A DNA stretch of 64,000 bases from contig OZ020269.1 of assembly GCA_963971225.1 (NCBI GenBank), forward strand, positions 81,320,450-81,384,449, read 5' to 3'. The notes below the pieces were generated by a model that had not been told where the DNA came from, searched no databases, and saw only the letters and a list, made by a program, of their open reading frames with translations. Below are positions 34,801-47,790 of the stretch, one piece after another. Within the stretch, counting starts at the first letter, position 1. Every line of letters begins with the position of its first letter. The translations under genes and the position numbers were made by a program. This stretch comes from Melieria omissa (lineage: Eukaryota; Arthropoda; Insecta; Diptera; Ulidiidae).

Positions 34801-36529
34801 TCAATTGTCTTTATCAGATCAAGTTTAAAAATTACTGATTGCAAATAAACTAAAAATAAGTATATGATAGTCTAAATCTTTTTCTAGTCACTAAACAGTA
34901 ATGACCGCCTTCTTCCGTTGGTAAACACTTTAGGTTTACATCCAACCGGCATCGACATATACATTTCGTTACATTTCTAGCAGATTTGAACATGGATTTC
35001 TAATAATAATAAATAAATTAGTAAATATCTTAAAGTATTATTGATATAGAGATATATCTAGAAAATACCTCGTTGATGTAACATGGCGCTGTCACATTTT
35101 TCTTTAGTTATGTATGTAAAATAGTTGATTAATTCTATTAAATCACAAACTTTAAGCAATTTGACAGCTAACGTTGATTGCACAGTACTACAAATTGTTT
35201 GCAAAACTAAGTGTAAAATTGTGTAGACATTTAAACGGAGAGCATTTGAATTATGCTGTTCCGCGTACTCAACGTCAACGATGGTAGGTTTACCAAACTT
35301 TTCTCTCCTGTTTTGATAGCTTTCTGAAAATAAAAATTATCAATATTGTTGTATTATATAAATATGTACTCTCCCCTGAAGGGTAAATGTGCCTAAAAAT
35401 ATGTAGACCAGGCCCACCAATAGCATCTTGACATCTACATAGATAACTCATTTCACAATCCATGACATTTGAACTTCTTAGAAAGCTACGCATGTATGTG
35501 TAAAATGTTATTTTTCCACACTTATTCAAAAAGTCACAAGTCAAACGTTGTCATAAGTACAGAGGATTTACCAGGAAATGTGCAAAATTTGAGTTAATTT
35601 TTTGCTGAACCTTTTTTTCGCTAGCGAAAGTGTATGGCCACCCCAAGTGCTGCACATGCTTATTTGTGCATTCTAAGTTTAACGACAAGGTTAAATCTGT
35701 TTGGAAAATTTCACAATCAGGAATGTTGCGTGGCGTTTCGCGTGGCACGATTTGCGTATCGTACACGTGTTGCGATATTTTTTGCAATTGTTATTGCTGT
35801 TGATTGTTGTTGTAGGTGTTATTTATGCTCATGAATTTGAATTTTCGCATATAATTTTGTTTGTATGTGACACGTGTAGAAGTTGTGTGCCTTTTGTGTT
35901 GTTGCAGCTAAACGACTCTAAAGTTTTGTACAATTTTCTAGAGGAATTTCAGCAGCGATGTGTTAACCCTTTTTTAACTCCTATTTAATGGCATGTTTGA
36001 ATTTCAAAAGAATCAGTTTGAATCGATTTACTTGAAGCCTCTTGTTATGTCACTATAGAATTTTTTGGTTTTGGTTTGGTTTTTGTATGACAAAAAGTGC
36101 TACAAATTTCTAGTGGTTTATATACAAATTTTAGTGTAAATTAATACTTGCAATCTGAAACGATTTCTTATTTAAATATTTACAAAAACATTTTTATTTA
36201 TTATCTCTAAATTTTATGAAAAGGAAAGTTCCTCAAAAGTCCCCTAAGAAATTGTCTAAGAAATACTGGCAATTGTAAAGTGTATATTGTAGAGCGTATA
36301 TATAATGTATAGAGAGTGGAAGTGTATAGTTTCAAGGTTGCCGTTGAAGTCAACAGATCCGGAATCAGCGTCGAACCCCTAAATGAGCACACCCGTTGCA
36401 ATCTTACACGCTTTAATAGGTTAGGATGTCAAATTGCTCAGTCACCTCATCAGCTGATTACTGTTTATGATGTCAGAACATTTATTCCTGGATCTGGGTC
36501 TGCAAATAGAAAACCTTCCCCAGAAGTAT
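31880..36529. other. Non-coding DNA, no gene recognised
   Basis: AT-rich except for 33170-33850, which includes a GCA trinucleotide run (33187-33207) and GGCTGGCTGGC words. No coding exon or complete element seen. TTAACCCTTTTTTAAC at about 35962 resembles the start of a TTAA element, but no partner was found. Confidence 0.4.
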
Positions 36530-36533
36530 TTAA

Positions 36534-37113
36534 CCCTTTTAGTCCCGGAGGCCGATATATCGGATCTTGCTGCACTAGCGAGAAGTGCCGAGCCGATATA
36601 TCGGCCCGCGCCCCTTAGCGCTTTACTATTCGCATTGCGGGAGAACTCTATCTCAAAATAAATTAGTAATACGTTATAAATGATCTAATTTCATTACGAG
36701 AGACTAAAAAAAAAAGTTTTTTGTTTTAACTCTTTTTGGACGTTTATGTTATCGGAACTTTTCGGCATCGTGTTAAACACTCTCGCAAAATAACGTTGCA
36801 TTGCCGCAGCGAGGCGTAGGATCAGTAAGTGTCTTCTCGATCGTTGTTGTGAGCAGTAACGTCCCAGTTGCAGTTTGAAAGTGTAATTTTTGTTATTGCC
36901 GTTGTTTTCCGCTTGTGTCAAACATTGTTGTTTTTGACAAACCAACAATTAGCAATACAGGATTTCGAAAATTCTATTAATTCTCTATTTCATCCTTAGT
37001 ATACTGCTTTTGAATCATGTAAATATTGTTTCTCGTTTGGTTTTTATGAGCATTTTCCCAAACCCTAGTAAAACTGTGAAATTCGACCTCGTTTTCGCCC
37101 GGCAGTAAAAGGG
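36534..37113. mobile_element. piggyBac-type MITE, family B
   Basis: TTAA at 36530-36533 and 37114-37117 flank imperfect inverted ends CCCTTTTAGTCCCGG and CCGGCAGTAAAAGGG. Just inside the left end a perfect palindrome CCGATATATCGG occurs twice (36552-36563 and 36593-36604). Length 580 bp; the interior is AT-rich and non-coding. The right side is followed by GGGTTAA repeats. Confidence 0.8.
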
Positions 37114-37117
37114 TTAA

Positions 37118-40100
37118 GGGTTAATAGGTTAAGGCGTTACAGCATTAGCTGTTTAGTTAGTTCACGTGGGATACGGTTAGGCCATATACGAGTACGCCGC
37201 AACGCAAAGTAGATTTAGGTGGCAACATTGGCGCACATTGCGCGAGTGCAACACCGCTGCCATCGCCAAGGCAGCACTAAAACCAGTGAATGACGAAGAA
37301 ACCGAAATAGTTGCAAAGGGCTTATTTTTGGGGGGAGTCACGCAGACTGTTTGAGCCAACGGCGTGTGGTGCTCCACGTTCCTCCGGCGGAGTAAGCGAT
37401 GTGTGCATGTGTGGGGCGCAGTCGAGTGTGCAACTTTGAATTTTCGGTGTGTTCCCTTTCAATATGCTTCAGTTGTACTGGTTGCTGGCGGCAATGCAGT
37501 TTTTGTTGTTGTAAATAGTTGCGATTATTTAATTCACAACTGCGCGCCATGTCGGCACGTATGCTGAGGGATTTTCGTGTTGGCTGCTGCTCGTTGATGC
37601 CGGTGCTGGCGGTGGCGGTGTCTAAATCCCGGCTACCTCACAAATATGCGCAGGTATGTGCGAATGCATTTGCATTTGTATAGCTGTTTGTGTGTGCTGT
37701 AGCTTGCGGTCTTGAAAATCATTCTGGTAATGCTGCCCTGCGTTAAATCGAGCAGGTACGACTGCTTAGCCAAAATACGAGTGCGTACATATGCACGACA
37801 TGTACGTATGTATGTACGTCCTTGTGGCTTTAAAGTTTTCCTTTGTCATTTGCAGTTAAAATTCCACCGATTGCCCGCACCCGTTTCAATTTATTTTTTG
37901 CCAAAATGCTTATGAAACACTTTTTTAGTTTAATTATTTTTTTGTTGTGGTGAAAAGGTCAAATGTCGTAAAATCTACATTGTTGCCCTACATTTGCTTT
38001 ATTTTATACAAAGCTCTGCGGTGTCAGGACACATTAAATTTGCCATAAAGTTTGGCAAACTCAGATGTTTTGCCAGAAAAGTCCCGAAGCAGGCAGTCGT
38101 AAATTTATGATACTTAAATCAATGTCAAACAGCATATCAGCCTTGTCGACTTAAAACTGTATATTAATCTATGATTCGTCGTTCTTGAACCAAAGCAGCC
38201 CACAAATTTTTTTTGTTGCTATATCGAAGCAGTGTGCGTCGTCAGTGTGCACACAAAAACACTTGTTGGAACTGCAGCGTTCATTTGCATTTTGCCATAA
38301 TTAAATACTTGGCTCGAACTTCAGATCACAGAAGAGTTTTAATTCCCCCAATAACAGCTTGAAACACAAATAATCGGTAGAATGCTGCAACTTTGTGCCG
38401 TATTAACTCAATTGCACTAAATAAATAAATAAACTGCAATAAATTTCCGCACCGGTGCTGCGGAAGCTCCTGAAGTGAGGGAAAAGTTTCGGATTGGAGT
38501 GTGCATTTCGAGTCGAGTGACATTGTTCGGCGGCAAGTCGGTCAAGCGGTGGTTAATTGTACTGGACGCCAACTAAAGCAGCCAACAGCAGCTGTTGCGC
38601 TGCGTCTGGCTGCGTTAAGTGGAAAACTTTTCAGATTAAACTTTACGCTTTTTAACATAAGAGTCCGATATTTATGCGTGCAGCGAGCAGCGACACAATA
38701 GCCACTAGCGAGCGGATTTTATGGAAAGCGAAACGGTAGGCGCGGCACATTAAATGCGCTGCAAACTGAAGTGCGCTAGACAGCGCGGCGCGTCGATTGT
38801 CGCTGTGCGGCGCGTCGGCGCGTACTTAGCTGGGCCAGTTTGATCACACAATAAAACTTTGCGTTTGTCCAGTGGACAGTTTGGTGCTGTCAGCGTTGCC
38901 GCTGCAGCGAAATCAGTGTCGTACGCGCCGTCACCTTATTGTCGAGCACACTGCGGAACGTGACTTTTATGCAGTTTCAGCGTCAACGTCAGTTGCAACT
39001 GTTTTGTTGCGCTTGGCGGTGCAATTTGCATGCTTCTGTTTTCTCTTTTGCTTTTTGCACACGCCGTGAATTCGCTTATAAATTCAAATGCAAAATGTGG
39101 CGTAATTTGTTGTGCACGACAACAACACTGCCCGCTCAGCCCCAGCGACAGTTTGGTTCGGCTGCGGTTTCCTTCGATCCTTTCGAACGCCACAACCGCG
39201 ACGACGCGCCGACAGTGGCCTTGTCCGTGCCGCATTGCAGCCAACTTCAATTTGTGCCACTTGCGCCGTACTCAACTGCTTTGTTTCTAGTTTTGTACTT
39301 TTTAACTGTTGTTGTTATTGTTGTCATTAATGGTCCTCATGGCCTGGTAACGGGCGGTTATTTTCATTACGTTCATTATTTAATCTAATATTGTTTTTGT
39401 ATTTGCGAGCTGTGCGTCGCAATTTTGATTGCTGTTGGCAAGTATTGAATAATTCCATTAAATAGTTTGAAAATTGCGCGGGACTTTTTGCTGGAACAAA
39501 ATCAGTTTGCCATCGAAAAATTGTTAGTAAAATGTTAAGTGCACTTAGTAAATTTTTTCGTCATTAATTTTGCTTGGTTGAACGTGTTTTTCGCCTTAAA
39601 TCAAATTAAGGTAAATATTAATAATATTTCTTGAGCTGAAATCTTCTAAAGGTAGGTTGATAATTTTTTTTTTAATTTTTAACGTTTCAGTCTTAATAAT
39701 AAGAACAATCAGACTTAATATTAAGAACAATCCACCGAGAGCTTTTAATCACTATGCACTGCCTGGAAATGTGTATATGAATGTTTTGTATACCATCATA
39801 TGGCTATGAGCTATGGGTTAGGGCCTGGCCGAAACAAGTTTCTAGTTAGAACTAACTTACTTAACTGACCATAATAACCGGGTTATGGACTGCCGCAAAA
39901 GATTTCCTCAGGCGCCTCTGATCACATCAAGAGATGATAGGAGGACCTCCTTTAAGTCCTTTCACCGGAGACAGAGTATTCCCGCCTATCGATAAAGAGA
40001 CTGTAGGTATCACTTTTACCCTTATGGATCTTTTCCAGGCTTTTCTACTGCCTCACTGATAAGGTGCATCACTCCTGTAGTTTACCCATATTGCTGGATG

Positions 40101-42160
40101 GTCTTTCGACAGAGGGCACAGAGATTGCTTAGAGAAACGAATAAGTTAGAGGTGAGCGTTGAGTCCGTTCATAATATCCGACTGCAATACGTTTTTTTTT
40201 TCATAAAACAGAGTACAATCTTTTTTCAATTCGACGAACGGCTTTGGAAAAATTTCAGTGTTTCTGTTTATACTTAACTTCACGCAATTCTTGAAATATT
40301 ATTGCAAAGAGATATTGCGATTTTACTGGACAGTCAATCTTTTTCAGAGCTCTGAATGAAGGTTTAAGAACATCAAGGACTGTTCTTAGCTGTTGCAAAT
40401 CTTTCAATAAAAGCTGTCTGGCAAAGTTTTACTCACCTATTTCAGGACATAGGGACATTCCAGATAGCTGTAGGGTAGATGAGCTGGCTCGACAGGGCAC
40501 TACTGAAGTAGTACTGTTTTTGTTGCACGCCAAATTTGGCCATGTCTCAACCTCCGTCATTCTCAAAAGCTTCTCTCACTTGACAGAACAGTTTTACCTA
40601 AAACTACAGACAGTATAAAAGAAGGTACATATGCCTTGCAAATGCGGCCACGTCGGCTACAAATTGTTGTGCTGCTTTATTGGGTCTTCCCTCTAAGTGA
40701 AATGTGTCGAAGTTGCATTTTATGTTTGGAGCTCTGCTCGCTCGCTCTCTGTTCGGCAAAATCGATGCATGCTTCATGGCTATAAAATCCGCAGCATCGC
40801 AAGTTGAACACAAAGAATTTTTCATGCTACTGCTCGTCCAGCAACACCGCCACAGCAACGGACAAAGGACAAAACAGCGTGTTGTTGTACATAAACACGG
40901 CTGTCGGTCGTTTGGTCGCATACTCGTTCATGTGCAGGAACAAAAGGCAATGTGTATGTCAGTACTTAATACTTAATAAAACATAACAAATTCACTTGAC
41001 TAACGGCATAGCATATTGGCCACATCAGCTGGCGCACTGCGTGTTGACATAGGAATCTTAATATAAATTCTCATTGCGATGTTGGCCGACGGGCCGTCTT
41101 TTCGAGCGACACAATGCTTTATTATAATATGCTAATTTTCGTAAAGGCAGCAACGGGTTAAAGTGCGTTCGGGTGTACTCAATATGCGGGTTGAAGTGAC
41201 TCAAAGTGCTTTCTAGCTAAAATTTGTGTGAATTTCAAAAGCGCACATATTTACTAAGAAATATGAAAATGGTTGAAAAAATTGTAGCTTAGATTAAAGT
41301 AAAAAAATGCAGGAGTGTAGATTTGTAAAACTGAATAACCTACGAAGTGAGCTACGTCGATATTAATTATGATGAATAAAATAAATTAATGGTTAAAGTT
41401 TATTTAGTAAAAATAAAATTTCATACATAGGTTTGTAGCATTTCTCCATGCTTTTGAGATAAAAAACTTCACTTCCAAAACAGTTCATCCTTTCACATTA
41501 CTCAATTGATTACTAATTTGATTGTTCAGTAGGTTGTCTGTGTTTACTGACATGGATCCATTTCAAAAGACAAAGACAAAATAAATCAAACCATTGGACG
41601 AAAATCAATGTACACTAAGATTTTGACATCTCAATAATATTGCACCCTTTCAGGAAAGGTAAGAAACTGCTGATCTTACAAAACCAACGGAATTACACAT
41701 ACAAACAAACATACAGTATTTTTGCAGTTAAACCCAGAAGTCACAAAAGAAGTTACTACCTTCTGAGTGTGACATTTTTGAGGTAGTTAGAGATGTGACA
41801 GTGAATTGATAATGGGAATACTCAACTCTTTAGTATTTGGCAGTATTTAATTAGTTAGTATTTAGTGTGCGATATGTACATATATGTATTTCTCCCTTGA
41901 AAATAGAAGGTAATGGGCAGAGAACACGAAAGAAAGCAGTTGTTATTTAACGACAAAAGCCAAAAATGTTGTGTATTTGCCTTAAAATATTTTCATCACG
42001 TTTGTCACACAAAAATTCGGTAAGATGCTTCCGATGCCGACACGACACTATGAACATCAGCAAAAGTTTCCATGTAACCACATGTTCCACATAGAAAATT
42101 AATAAGCATCATTGAAAACATCTAATATTTATGATCTTTGATTTGGTGGTTTTGCTCTAG
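37118..42160. other. Non-coding DNA, includes a CpG-rich island
   Basis: 38440-39380 is GC- and CpG-rich (for example GCGCGGCGCGTCG near 38783) and open in several frames on both strands, as fly promoter or enhancer regions can be; no protein family recognised. 37180-37620 is a smaller island. 39770-40600 looks like decayed repeat sequence (GGGCCTGGCCGAAAC and similar) without an identifiable origin. Confidence 0.4.
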
Positions 42161-42164
42161 GATT

Positions 42165-42440
42165 CGCAGCTGCAGGCTGGGCACAAAACTGTGACGACAG
42201 GAAGTGAGACAGTGGATACGTCTTCAAATACGGAGGATGATGTGTCAGCTGGAGTTGCCGAAAGCAGGGTTGCGTGTCGTTGTCATCAACAGAAGCAGAA
42301 TACGTGGCAATGGCCAAAGAAGTGCAGGAAGTGATTTGGAGCAAATTGTTAATGGATTGGAATGGATGCAAATCCGAAAGAGTCTATAACTATCTACGAA
42401 GACATCTGCATCAAGCTAATTGACAATGAAAAGTTTAGTC
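42165..42440 (+). pseudogene. Ty1/copia polyprotein fragment (RNase H region)
   Basis: In one frame the sequence encodes AAGWAQNCDDRK, stop, DSGYVFKYGG, stop, CVSWSCRKQGCVSLSSTEAE and YVAMAKEVQEVIW. This is the highly conserved copia RNase H signature (S.....KQ..VSLSSTEAEY.A....Q). Two nonsense codons, no flanking LTRs seen, and nothing of gag, integrase or reverse transcriptase nearby: a short relic. Similarity fades after about 42370. Confidence 0.85.
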
Positions 42441-44984
42441 GGCCGACAAAACTTGTCGACACAAAGTTATATTTTAGTTTATTTATAATTAATTTTATTA
42501 TTTATAAATATATAAAATAGAAAGGTATTGCAAATAATCAGTCTTGCCCAATAGACGATATGCAAGCGGACCATTTTCGAAAACCTCAAAATTGTGTTAA
42601 ATTTTCAGCTTTTCAGAGCACTCAGCCATTAGGACCATGATACAAAAAATAAATGTTGGACCGCTGTCAAATTTTTTGACACTAAACGTGTCGTAAAAAG
42701 CTTGATGCCACTTCGATATAATATTAAATTTGAGATATCTAAGGTTCTAAGATTTTTAAGATCTTATTTAAAATAAACACGGAATAGACCTTTCCCTGTG
42801 ACACTGTGTGTTTTGGGCGAAAGTTCAACAGCAGAAATTTCATTGCAGTATATAAAAAATGTTCGATCGATTTTCTAACAACAGTACGGTAGCACATTTT
42901 CAATGGAGATTGCCGAAAAATCGTTTAGTGCCAGATGCGCGACATAGTGGCTGAGAAGAAACAAACATTGGCTCTAGCTAAGATGATTAAACAATTAGTT
43001 GAATTGTCTTTGGCTCTACCTTTAATTTTTGTATCATGATTAGGACTATCGTACAGTCTATGCACTTCATTGTGTTTTAAAGTAGACATAAAGTAAAGGC
43101 TTTAACAATCGGCTTTAGCAAGTCTGTGTTACAGCACGAATATCTGAACGAATATCTGCGAATTGCACTGGTGATGTAAACAAATATTTTCTGCGTTTTC
43201 TGTGATATTTTAGCAGAGTTTCCTCTCTCTGTCACTAAGAAGATAAAATAATTCTGCAAAGTACTAAAAACAATTTAAAACAACAATAAAAACACGAACA
43301 AATATTCGATAGCTGCGCAAACGCTGAGCGAACGTGGCTATCCGAATCGTCTATGCGGACGTATAACACTTTGTAGTGGCTATTCAAATACATTGGCAGT
43401 TGGGAGTACATGACAAAGATAAAGATTTGTTTGTCTGGCGTTTCGTTAATTTATTTGATAGGAATAAAGTGCCATAAAAAAGATGGGCGCTTTGAAAACT
43501 CCATTAGGAACCAGGAAGAAACCGCAGCAACTAAGAAATTAGACAAGGAGCCTTCGGACGATTCCACAAAATATTGACAGCCGCCAGCGTAGAAAGGAAT
43601 CTAAAACAGCGTTAGAGTTCCCATTCCGAAAAAACATTTCTGTTTGATGTTCATTGCGACTTCAGTGAGCCTCTCGAGGAGTGAGGAATATGCTGGTACC
43701 CTAAATTCAATGTGCTAAACGCTTATCGCTCTGGAGCTCATTGAACACTGCAATGCAGCATTTCAAAAGTTACTTCTGCGGATCACTAATATTATTCTCG
43801 TTGTGCTGATGAGCTTTGTTCATCGCCTGGTCATCAAGTGGCGCGACGCCCGAAGAAACTGAAACGGTGAAACGCTGATGAATTCCGAAACTTTTTCGTA
43901 CCCGGCGCGAGTAAGCCGAGCCAGAGAGCGTTGCTGCCTACGGTCGTATGGCGTGCGAGTGAAAAAACAATTTCTGCATTTTTGCCCAGTTTCTTGGTAA
44001 TCAAAAGTTACAATGAAATAAAATCAGAATAAAAACAAAGCCGTAGCTGATAGGAAGGCACGAGGGGAGCAAATTTCTCGCATGTGCAAATTGGATGCCA
44101 GCAAAGTTTGTGAGCAAACTTAATAATGAAGCACCTTAAGTAAGAAACAAGGAAAAATTCTGCAAGTCTAGCGAGCGCCGGAGTGCCGACGCGCACGGCA
44201 GCAGTGGGAGGCCAACGCTGCGAAGTGCTTTCAAAGATGTGTTTCGCTTGCAGGTTGGAACGCGGGCGAGCCGACAATGAATGAAATACAAAACAAAGCA
44301 CAAAACTTAAATTCGAGCGTGTGAAATGAATTTTTAATTAGGGGCGCTCGGCCATGCTCCGGTCTCGTGCGATATTTATTGGATTTATAAGTTGTTCGAA
44401 TGTGTGCAATAAATGCCTCGATAAATACGCAACATGTTTTGCATGAAGTTGAATAGAGAGGATCGAAAGTACACTGTGCCAGGCGCTGAAAAAGGTTCAA
44501 GTCGACATTAGAGCCGGAAAATTGCGGAAACCAAACGGCAAAGTGCGCTTAGTGCGGGCAACATCTGCTTAATCTTTCAAAAACGCATAATGCTCCTCAC
44601 ATACACAGGCACACACAGACACTTTCGCGTTTCCGCATTAGTGTGCATCGTTTTGGCATAAATCTGATTTTATTGCAGTGCGAAATATTGAGTAAGCCGC
44701 AAGACAGCAGCGCAATCCAAACCTAAGGCATTAAATAAAATAAAATAAATGAAATGAAATATTCTGGCTGTGGTACGAAGTTCAGACCAGGCCGTTGCCG
44801 CTAATATTGCATACTATACATAATACACTGTACGACAAAACTTTGTGCACATGTGAAGATTCTATATAACTATTCTAAATAGTTATTCTGAATGGAAATG
44901 ATCTGTATTTTGAATTTTTTGTACAGTCAGGCGAACTGAACTGTAATATATAAATGAGTCGAAGAGAAATGTTCCACACTTATG
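42441..44984. other. Non-coding DNA, no gene recognised
   Basis: AT-rich with moderate GC at 43850-44500. Open frames there (minus strand) are short and show no domain. No element ends identified. Confidence 0.4.
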
Positions 44985-45300
44985 GCATGGCCGACATTGA
45001 TAGTCTAGCGGGCTTTCATACCGAGGCCCTAGGTTCGATTCTTAAATCGGGCTAGTGAAAAGCTCGTCTACTTCTATCGCCGTTCCCACCTCGGATTTCC
45101 AGGGTAGGAACTTTGAACCATTTTCCCCCGTTAAATATATATTTTGATCTCTACTTCTTGCCATCGATTTCATCACTATCAAAGTTCCTCGTTCCTCTTG
45201 GTCTTCATCACCCTCCCTTCGCTTTCGTCTTTTATTTCTCGTTTCAAAAGTATAGACTAATGGAGCGGCCAGTCACTCAGGGACCCGATCCCGAATAAAC
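44985..45300 (+). repeat. tRNA-derived SINE, plus strand
   Basis: A box TAGTCTAGCGG (45001-45011) and B box GGTTCGATTCT (45032-45042) with normal tRNA spacing, in a tRNA-like head (about 44988-45055) followed by an unrelated CT-rich body ending near CCCGAATAAACAACAC. This is the structure of a Pol III SINE. Different in sequence from the minus-strand SINE at 13.7 kb. The 3' limit is approximate. Confidence 0.6.
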
Positions 45301-45473
45301 AACACTGATAATATGCATTGTTGAATTTAGAAATGTTTGCTTGAAGATTTTATGGAATATGAAAATGATAGCTAGCCAGAAAATGCGAAAAAGACGTATT
45401 TAATCCTTCATTGTATGGTTTAACTTCCGTAAATAAAAAAATTGCTTACGTTATTATTCTTGTCGATTGTTAA

Positions 45474-45510
45474 CCCTTTACACGGCAACAGCGAATTTTT
45501 TCATCAAATG
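45474..45510. repeat. Solo CCCTTT terminus after TTAA
   Basis: TTAA (45470-45473) followed by CCCTTTACACGGCAACAGCG, like the starts of the TTAA elements elsewhere in the window. No inverted partner (GTGTAAAGGGTTAA) was found, so it is a fragment or chance match. A B-box-like GGTTCGAGACC lies on the minus strand at about 45888-45898 without an A box. Confidence 0.3.
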
Positions 45511-47039
45511 TTGTTTTTTAGATATAAATCTAAATTTACAAAAACACGTATTTTTTTATTTTTTAATATACTTTAATTTTGTAAGGTTTTTTTGTAAAAA
45601 ACATTAAAAACAAAAACACAAAAAGCATTAACACTTTTTTTAATTTTAATATGTTTAGTTTTAAATGAAAATTTTTAAAGCAATTAATGTGTTTGTTGTA
45701 GCATAGTCCTACTCCGCATTTTTCGCAAAGTGTTTGTGTGTTTTTTAGATGGTAAAAACTAAATTTTGTTGAATTCGGGAATCTACGGACGAAGTTTTAC
45801 GGAAATTTATCATAGACTGCTTGGAATACAGCCGCCGAAAGGAAAAGCGGTTCTACCTTTATTTTAGTTTTAGCTACCATGGGGTCTCGAACCTAGGTCG
45901 AGCGTTTCATCAAATCGAAACACGTAGTGTTTGTTCGCCTCTTTTTTACAAACTGTCATAGGTTTTCGCAAAAATCCGTCAGATATCAAATGTTTTAACA
46001 TAAAAAACACAACTGAAGAATGAACGGCTGCAAAATGCTGAAAAGAATAGCAGATCAGATCAACCAAAAGTCAAGTGTGCAGCCAAAAGTTGAATGTTGT
46101 CGAAGGGTGCAATAAATGTATGTGTGTGCGCATAAATGTATCTATTGTGCCGCACCACTCAAATAATCGTAAAAATAATAGAAAATACATTGCCGTAACG
46201 TTACGTGTCCCTGCCCGCTGCCAACACGTGCGTGTATAAGTGAGTGGGTGTGTGGTTGGCGTCGGCAGCAGGAGCTACAGCCGAACTTTGTGCAATATTT
46301 CGGTTAAATATGAGATTTTATTGCTTTCTATCCTTGTTGTTGCAATGTTTTAGTATTGGAATTTTGCTCGAACTCGAGCTGCAATCTGTGCGCAGCCATA
46401 TCGCTCTTTGTTTTTTTAGTGTTTCGTAGCATTTTCAGTTTTTAATTTATTGCCTCTGTGATATTCCGGGCGGCCGAATAATGTGTGTCCGTGCGTCGGG
46501 TGCGTAGATTCGTGTAGCGATTCTTATTTATATTTTATATAAATCATAAATCAGCATATATACATATTCATGCATGTGGTTGTGCTCAAATGATTGGGTG
46601 TGCAGCGTACCGATAGACTGTGGCTGTCTTACTGAAAGACATCTTTGCTTGGTAGGTTCTGTTGGACCTGACCGACTAGTGTATGCCCTTCAATAGTTGG
46701 ACAGTGCTGATTTGAGACATTTCTTAACTTCTTTTAAAACCTCTATTATATTAATCTATATCAGATATCTATGCTGAAAAAGAAATACAGGAGGCGCAAA
46801 AATTCAAAACAAGCTGCGCTCTGCACAAGTTTTCGAAGAAACTTTATTTCAATGACTTAACTTTCAAGAAAATTATAGTTATCAGTTATTGTTATTCGTT
46901 TTAATTGCAAACCAGATGGATGGTCAAATAAAACTAGATTTATACGGAATTATACTGAATACACCTCTATGTGAACATAGAACATCCTATGTCAATCTGA
47001 CCTTACGAACTCAGGGCGGAGTGTAAAATTGCGATAAGA
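45511..47039. other. Non-coding DNA, no gene recognised
   Basis: AT-rich; the part near 46200-46460 is slightly GC-richer and contains short open frames only. Nothing identifiable. Confidence 0.4.
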
Positions 47040-47790
47040 TTAGTTATGGGAGTCGAGCAACAGCTGCCCGAGACACTGCATCCAATAAGAACTATTGTGT
47101 CGAATCATATATTCCTTCCTGACCAGAACTCCTTGTTTTTTTTCCAGATCGATTGCAGACAGTTTTTTCGTTGAATCGGTTCCCTTCCCAATATACACTT
47201 TCTTGCGTATAAAAGGGTGGGACATCCACGGATGTTCCTTCATCTTTCATGCAGAATCTGCATAGTTCGCTGTCTCTGATTCGCAGACGCGATCTATGCA
47301 TATTTAGCAAATAGTGCCCGCTCAGGAACTTTGTCATAGCTTAGGTCCAGAAGGTACTTACATTTATTTATTTATTTAATTTCAGTTTTTGAATACAATT
47401 CTTACAGACTAATTAACAATGTGAAAAACTTAACTTAAACGGGAAACTGGGAGTTAAGAAAGGAAAAAAAAACGAGTTAAGGAACGGAAAGATCAAACGT
47501 TTAAGAAGTCGACAGCGCGTTTATTTCAGCTAAGGGTCGAGGAATGGGAGCGCTACTACCATATCTCGTTCTAGAGAACTCACCACAAAAAGTTGACTAA
47601 CTCTAACTATGTTAGAGTTTGTAGCCACTCAAGACCGGATTTCTGACGGTTGGACATTATGATTATCCTCTTCCTCCTGACATTATGAGTCAGCAATTCA
47701 TTTTCTGGCACACTCATTAATGGCAAAGACCTTAGCCTTGAAGATTGTGGCCTTATCTCCCAGACAGAAATAGGGATAGAAAACAACAAG
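47040..47790 (-). mobile_element. Jockey/R1-like LINE remnant, interrupted by a second LINE
   Basis: Minus strand, two pieces. 47790-47605 encodes, with stops, GDKATIFKAKVFAINECA, a LINE RNase H-like block (F.AE..AI.....). 47337-47092 encodes TKFLSGHYLLNMHRSRLRIR then DSELCRFC, the LINE block after RNase H (SGH...N.H.......S..CR.C); then the frame is lost. Between them lies an unrelated LINE 3' end (47361-47600). The order on the minus strand fits one older element split by a younger insertion. Confidence 0.6.
47361..47600 (-). mobile_element. Short LINE 3' end, (ATTT)n tail, nested
   Basis: TTTA-type tail at 47361-47380 on the plus strand, followed by a 3' UTR resembling that of the LINE at 560-760 (both share CTTACAGACTAA and AACTTAA words just inside the tail). 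At 47575-47510 the minus strand can encode RYGSSAPIPRPLAEINAL, like the closing block of LINE ORF2. Only about 240 bp survive. A perfect interrupted palindrome CTCTAACTATGTTAGAG sits at its 5' edge (about 47600-47616). Confidence 0.55.

Noticed and set aside
38936..39388. Overlapping frames of 104-149 codons on both strands in a CpG-rich island
   Set aside because: Open in several frames at once because of base composition; no family similarity. Kept only as a possible regulatory region.
45880..45900. B-box-like GGTTCGAGACC on the minus strand
   Set aside because: No A box at tRNA spacing and no tRNA-like fold by eye.
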